Below are positions 62,430 to 64,000 of a stretch of 64,000 nt of DNA, one piece after another (position 1 is the first letter of the stretch; every line of letters starts with the position of its first letter). The notes beneath the pieces are model-generated. The model did not search any database and was not told the DNA's origin. It saw nothing but the letters and a program-made list of their open reading frames with translations. The translations under genes and the position numbers were made by a program. Source of the stretch: Phyllobacteriaceae bacterium (lineage in GTDB: Bacteria > Pseudomonadota > Alphaproteobacteria > Rhizobiales > Rhizobiaceae); contig JANSXT010000006.1 in assembly GCA_024742765.1 (NCBI GenBank), forward strand, positions 111,946-175,945. Reading direction: 5' to 3'.

Positions 62430-63341
62430 TTATTGTCCGGCGGTGACGGGCGTTGAACCCTGCGCGTCCTGGAAGAACTCGAAGAATTCCGAGTTGGGCG
62501 ACAGCACCATCGTCGTGCCGCCGTCCTGCAGCGCCCGCTCATAGGCGATCATCGAGCGGTAGAACTCGAAGAACTCCGGGTCGCGCGAGAAGGCGTCGGC
62601 GAAGATGCGGTTGCGTTCCGCATCGCCCTCACCGCGCAGGATTTCCGATTCGCGCCGCGCTTCCGACAGGATTTCGACCACCTGGCGGTCGGCCACGGCG
62701 CGGATGCGCTGGGCGTTCTCGCGGCCGCGCGCACGCAGGCGCTCGGCTTCGGCAAGGCGCTCGGCGCTCATCCGGTCAAAGGTCTGCTGCGAGACTTCCG
62801 CCGTCAGGTCGGTGCGCACGATGCGCACATCGTCGATCGTCAGGCCAAGCTGCTGGGCGTCGGGCCGCAGAAGGTCGCGCACTTCGCGCATCATCTCCGC
62901 ACGCTCTTCCGACAGGGCCGCCTCGAAGCCGCGCAGACCGTAGACCCGGCGCAGAGCCGCGTCGAAACGGGTGCGCAGACGGGCCGCCGCCGAATTGAGG
63001 TCACCTGAGACTTGCTCGCGGAAGCGCCGCGCATCGGTGATCTGGAACGTCAGGAACGCATCGACCTCATAGAAGCGACCGCCGGACACCTGCACGGGCG
63101 GCGAATCGACCAGATCGAGCCGCAGCAGGCGGTCCTCGATAATCTGCACCGTGTCGAAGCCGGCAAAGGCGAACGGCGCCTTGAAGTAGAGGCCCGGCTC
63201 GGTCTTGACGTCCTGGATTTCGCCGAAGCGCAGCACGATCGCCTGTTCGCGCTCATTGACGACGAAGATCGACGCATAGACGAGGACGAGGATCAGGCCG
63301 AGGAGAAAGGCGATGATCGGGATACGGTTGCCTGCAAACAT
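62430..63341 (-). CDS. hflC: HflC, FtsH-modulating SPFH protein
   Basis: 303 residues. N-terminal membrane anchor (IIAFLLGLILVLVYASIFVV) and a periplasmic SPFH/band-7 domain (NEREQAIVLRFGEIQDVKTE, GLYFKAPFAFAGFDTVQIIE), then the long helix DRMSAERLAEAERLRARGRE typical of HflC. HflKC forms a large cage around the FtsH protease and limits its access to membrane proteins. ATG 63341 shares one base with the hflK stop (TAATG). Confidence 0.96.
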   Translation of the reverse strand: MFAGNRIPIIAFLLGLILVLVYASIFVVNEREQAIVLRFGEIQDVKTEPGLYFKAPFAFAGFDTVQIIEDRLLRLDLVDSPPVQVSGGRFYEVDAFLTFQITDARRFREQVSGDLNSAAARLRTRFDAALRRVYGLRGFEAALSEERAEMMREVRDLLRPDAQQLGLTIDDVRIVRTDLTAEVSQQTFDRMSAERLAEAERLRARGRENAQRIRAVADRQVVEILSEARRESEILRGEGDAERNRIFADAFSRDPEFFEFYRSMIAYERALQDGGTTMVLSPNSEFFEFFQDAQGSTPVTAGQ

Positions 63342-64000
63342 TACTGGGTCACTCCGTCCTGCGCGGCGGTCTGCCGGCGGTTCTGGATCTCGGGCAGCGG
63401 CAGATAGGGCACGACGCCCGAGCCTCCGCCTTCCTCGTCGAGGATCACCTTGTTGGAATTGCCAAGCACGCCTTCCATCGTCTCGAGGAACAGGCGCTTG
63501 CGCGTCACGTCCGGCGCCAGGCGATACTGGTCGTAGATCGAGATGAAGCGCTGCGCCTCACCCTCGGCTTCCTGCACGACCTGGGTCGCGTAGGCCGCCG
63601 CGTCTTCGCGGATCTGCGCCGCTTCACCCCGGGCCTGACCGAGCTGCTGGTTCGAATACTGGTTGGCTTCCTCGCGGAAGCGGTCCTCATCCTGCTCGGC
63701 ACGCTGGACTTCCTCGAACGCGTCGGCCACTTCGCGCGGCGGCGCGGCGTCCTCGATGGAGACCGTGTTGATCTGGATGCCGGCGCCATAGCTGTCCAGC
63801 GTCGCCTGCATGGAGGTGCGCACCTCGTCGGCGATCGCCGCACGGTTGTCGCGGAAAACGTCCTGTGCAGGACGGCGGCCGACGATCTCGCGCATGGCGC
63901 TTTCGGCCACCTGGCGAACCGCATCGTCGGGACCGGCCACGTTGAACAGGTAAGAGCGCGGGTCGATCACCGAATAAAGGACCGAGAACTGCACATCGAC
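63341..64000 (-). CDS. hflK: HflK, FtsH-modulating SPFH protein (partial, N-terminus off window)
   Basis: The last 219 residues are visible. Seen: VDVQFSVLYSVIDPRSYLFN (strand of the SPFH domain), AVRQVAESAMREIVGRRPAQ, IQINTVSIEDAAPPREVADA (conserved in HflK), then the charged helix AEQDEDRFREEANQYSNQQL and the C-terminal RLFLETMEGVLGNSNKVILD. The true start lies beyond 64000. Partner of HflC in the same operon. Confidence 0.95.
   Translation of the reverse strand, partial: VDVQFSVLYSVIDPRSYLFNVAGPDDAVRQVAESAMREIVGRRPAQDVFRDNRAAIADEVRTSMQATLDSYGAGIQINTVSIEDAAPPREVADAFEEVQRAEQDEDRFREEANQYSNQQLGQARGEAAQIREDAAAYATQVVQEAEGEAQRFISIYDQYRLAPDVTRKRLFLETMEGVLGNSNKVILDEEGGGSGVVPYLPLPEIQNRRQTAAQDGVTQ

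Overview
The window is a GC-rich chromosomal segment of an alphaproteobacterium, most likely a member of Hyphomicrobiales (Rhizobiales). The evidence is the order hflK-hflC-DUF2065-Do protease-serB-miaA-herA-like-ilvI-ilvH, a class I ilvC, pdxJ, and IalB-type secreted proteins. Most of these families and this order are typical of that group. I cannot name the genus.

Layout. (1) Positions 1-6216 are chromosome: the N-terminal part of a very large inverse autotransporter (minus strand, running off the left edge), and divergently an IalB-family secreted protein with a small partner. (2) Positions 6365-31172 are a 24.8-kb integrative mobilizable element inserted in tRNA-Lys(CUU), bounded by a perfect 48-bp direct repeat of the tRNA 3' half. 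It carries its own tyrosine integrase at the right end, phased arm-type repeats at both ends, a MOBQ-type MobA/MobL relaxase, a VirD4-like coupling protein and an oriT candidate containing TAAGTGCGC. It has no mating-pair genes. Near its left end it also holds an apparently intact attP for tRNA-Val(GAC) beside a second integrase, so it looks like a fusion of two elements. Its cargo is a graspetide-type RiPP operon (precursor with three core repeats, ATP-grasp ligase, membrane protein), a Fic-KAP NTPase operon, a TpsB-TpsA two-partner secretion pair with a divergent second IalB gene, an ArdA-like antirestriction protein and an M48 peptidase. (3) Positions 31126-42700 are chromosome: tRNA-Lys, vapBC, phzF-nudix, a multi-pass membrane protein under a perfect FNR/FixK box, a Kef-type antiporter, an alpha/beta hydrolase, ilvC, a TetR repressor with its operator, a GNAT protein, a second vapBC-like pair and pdxJ. 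(4) Positions 42800-52860 are more variable: a tandem SpoIIAA-like protein, a PP2C phosphatase, a RecD-like helicase, an unfamiliar two-gene Nudix operon, a 990-residue membrane protein between 164-bp direct repeats (one of which carries a truncated gene), and a mazEF-like pair. (5) Positions 52913-64000 are core genes: ilvN/ilvH, a DMT transporter, ilvI behind a leader-peptide attenuator (Leu-Ile-Val-Val), a HerA-like ATPase, miaA, serB, a Do-like protease, a DUF2065 protein, hflC and the 3' part of hflK.

How it fits together. The ilv genes form a split branched-chain amino-acid regulon with sequence-visible attenuation. HflKC, DUF2065 and the Do protease are an envelope quality-control block. 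The two adhesin loci are each paired with an IalB-like protein. The most novel-looking material is the graspetide operon, followed by the Fic-KAP operon, the Nudix pair and the dual attachment systems of the island. All functional calls are from reading sequence; no database search was run.
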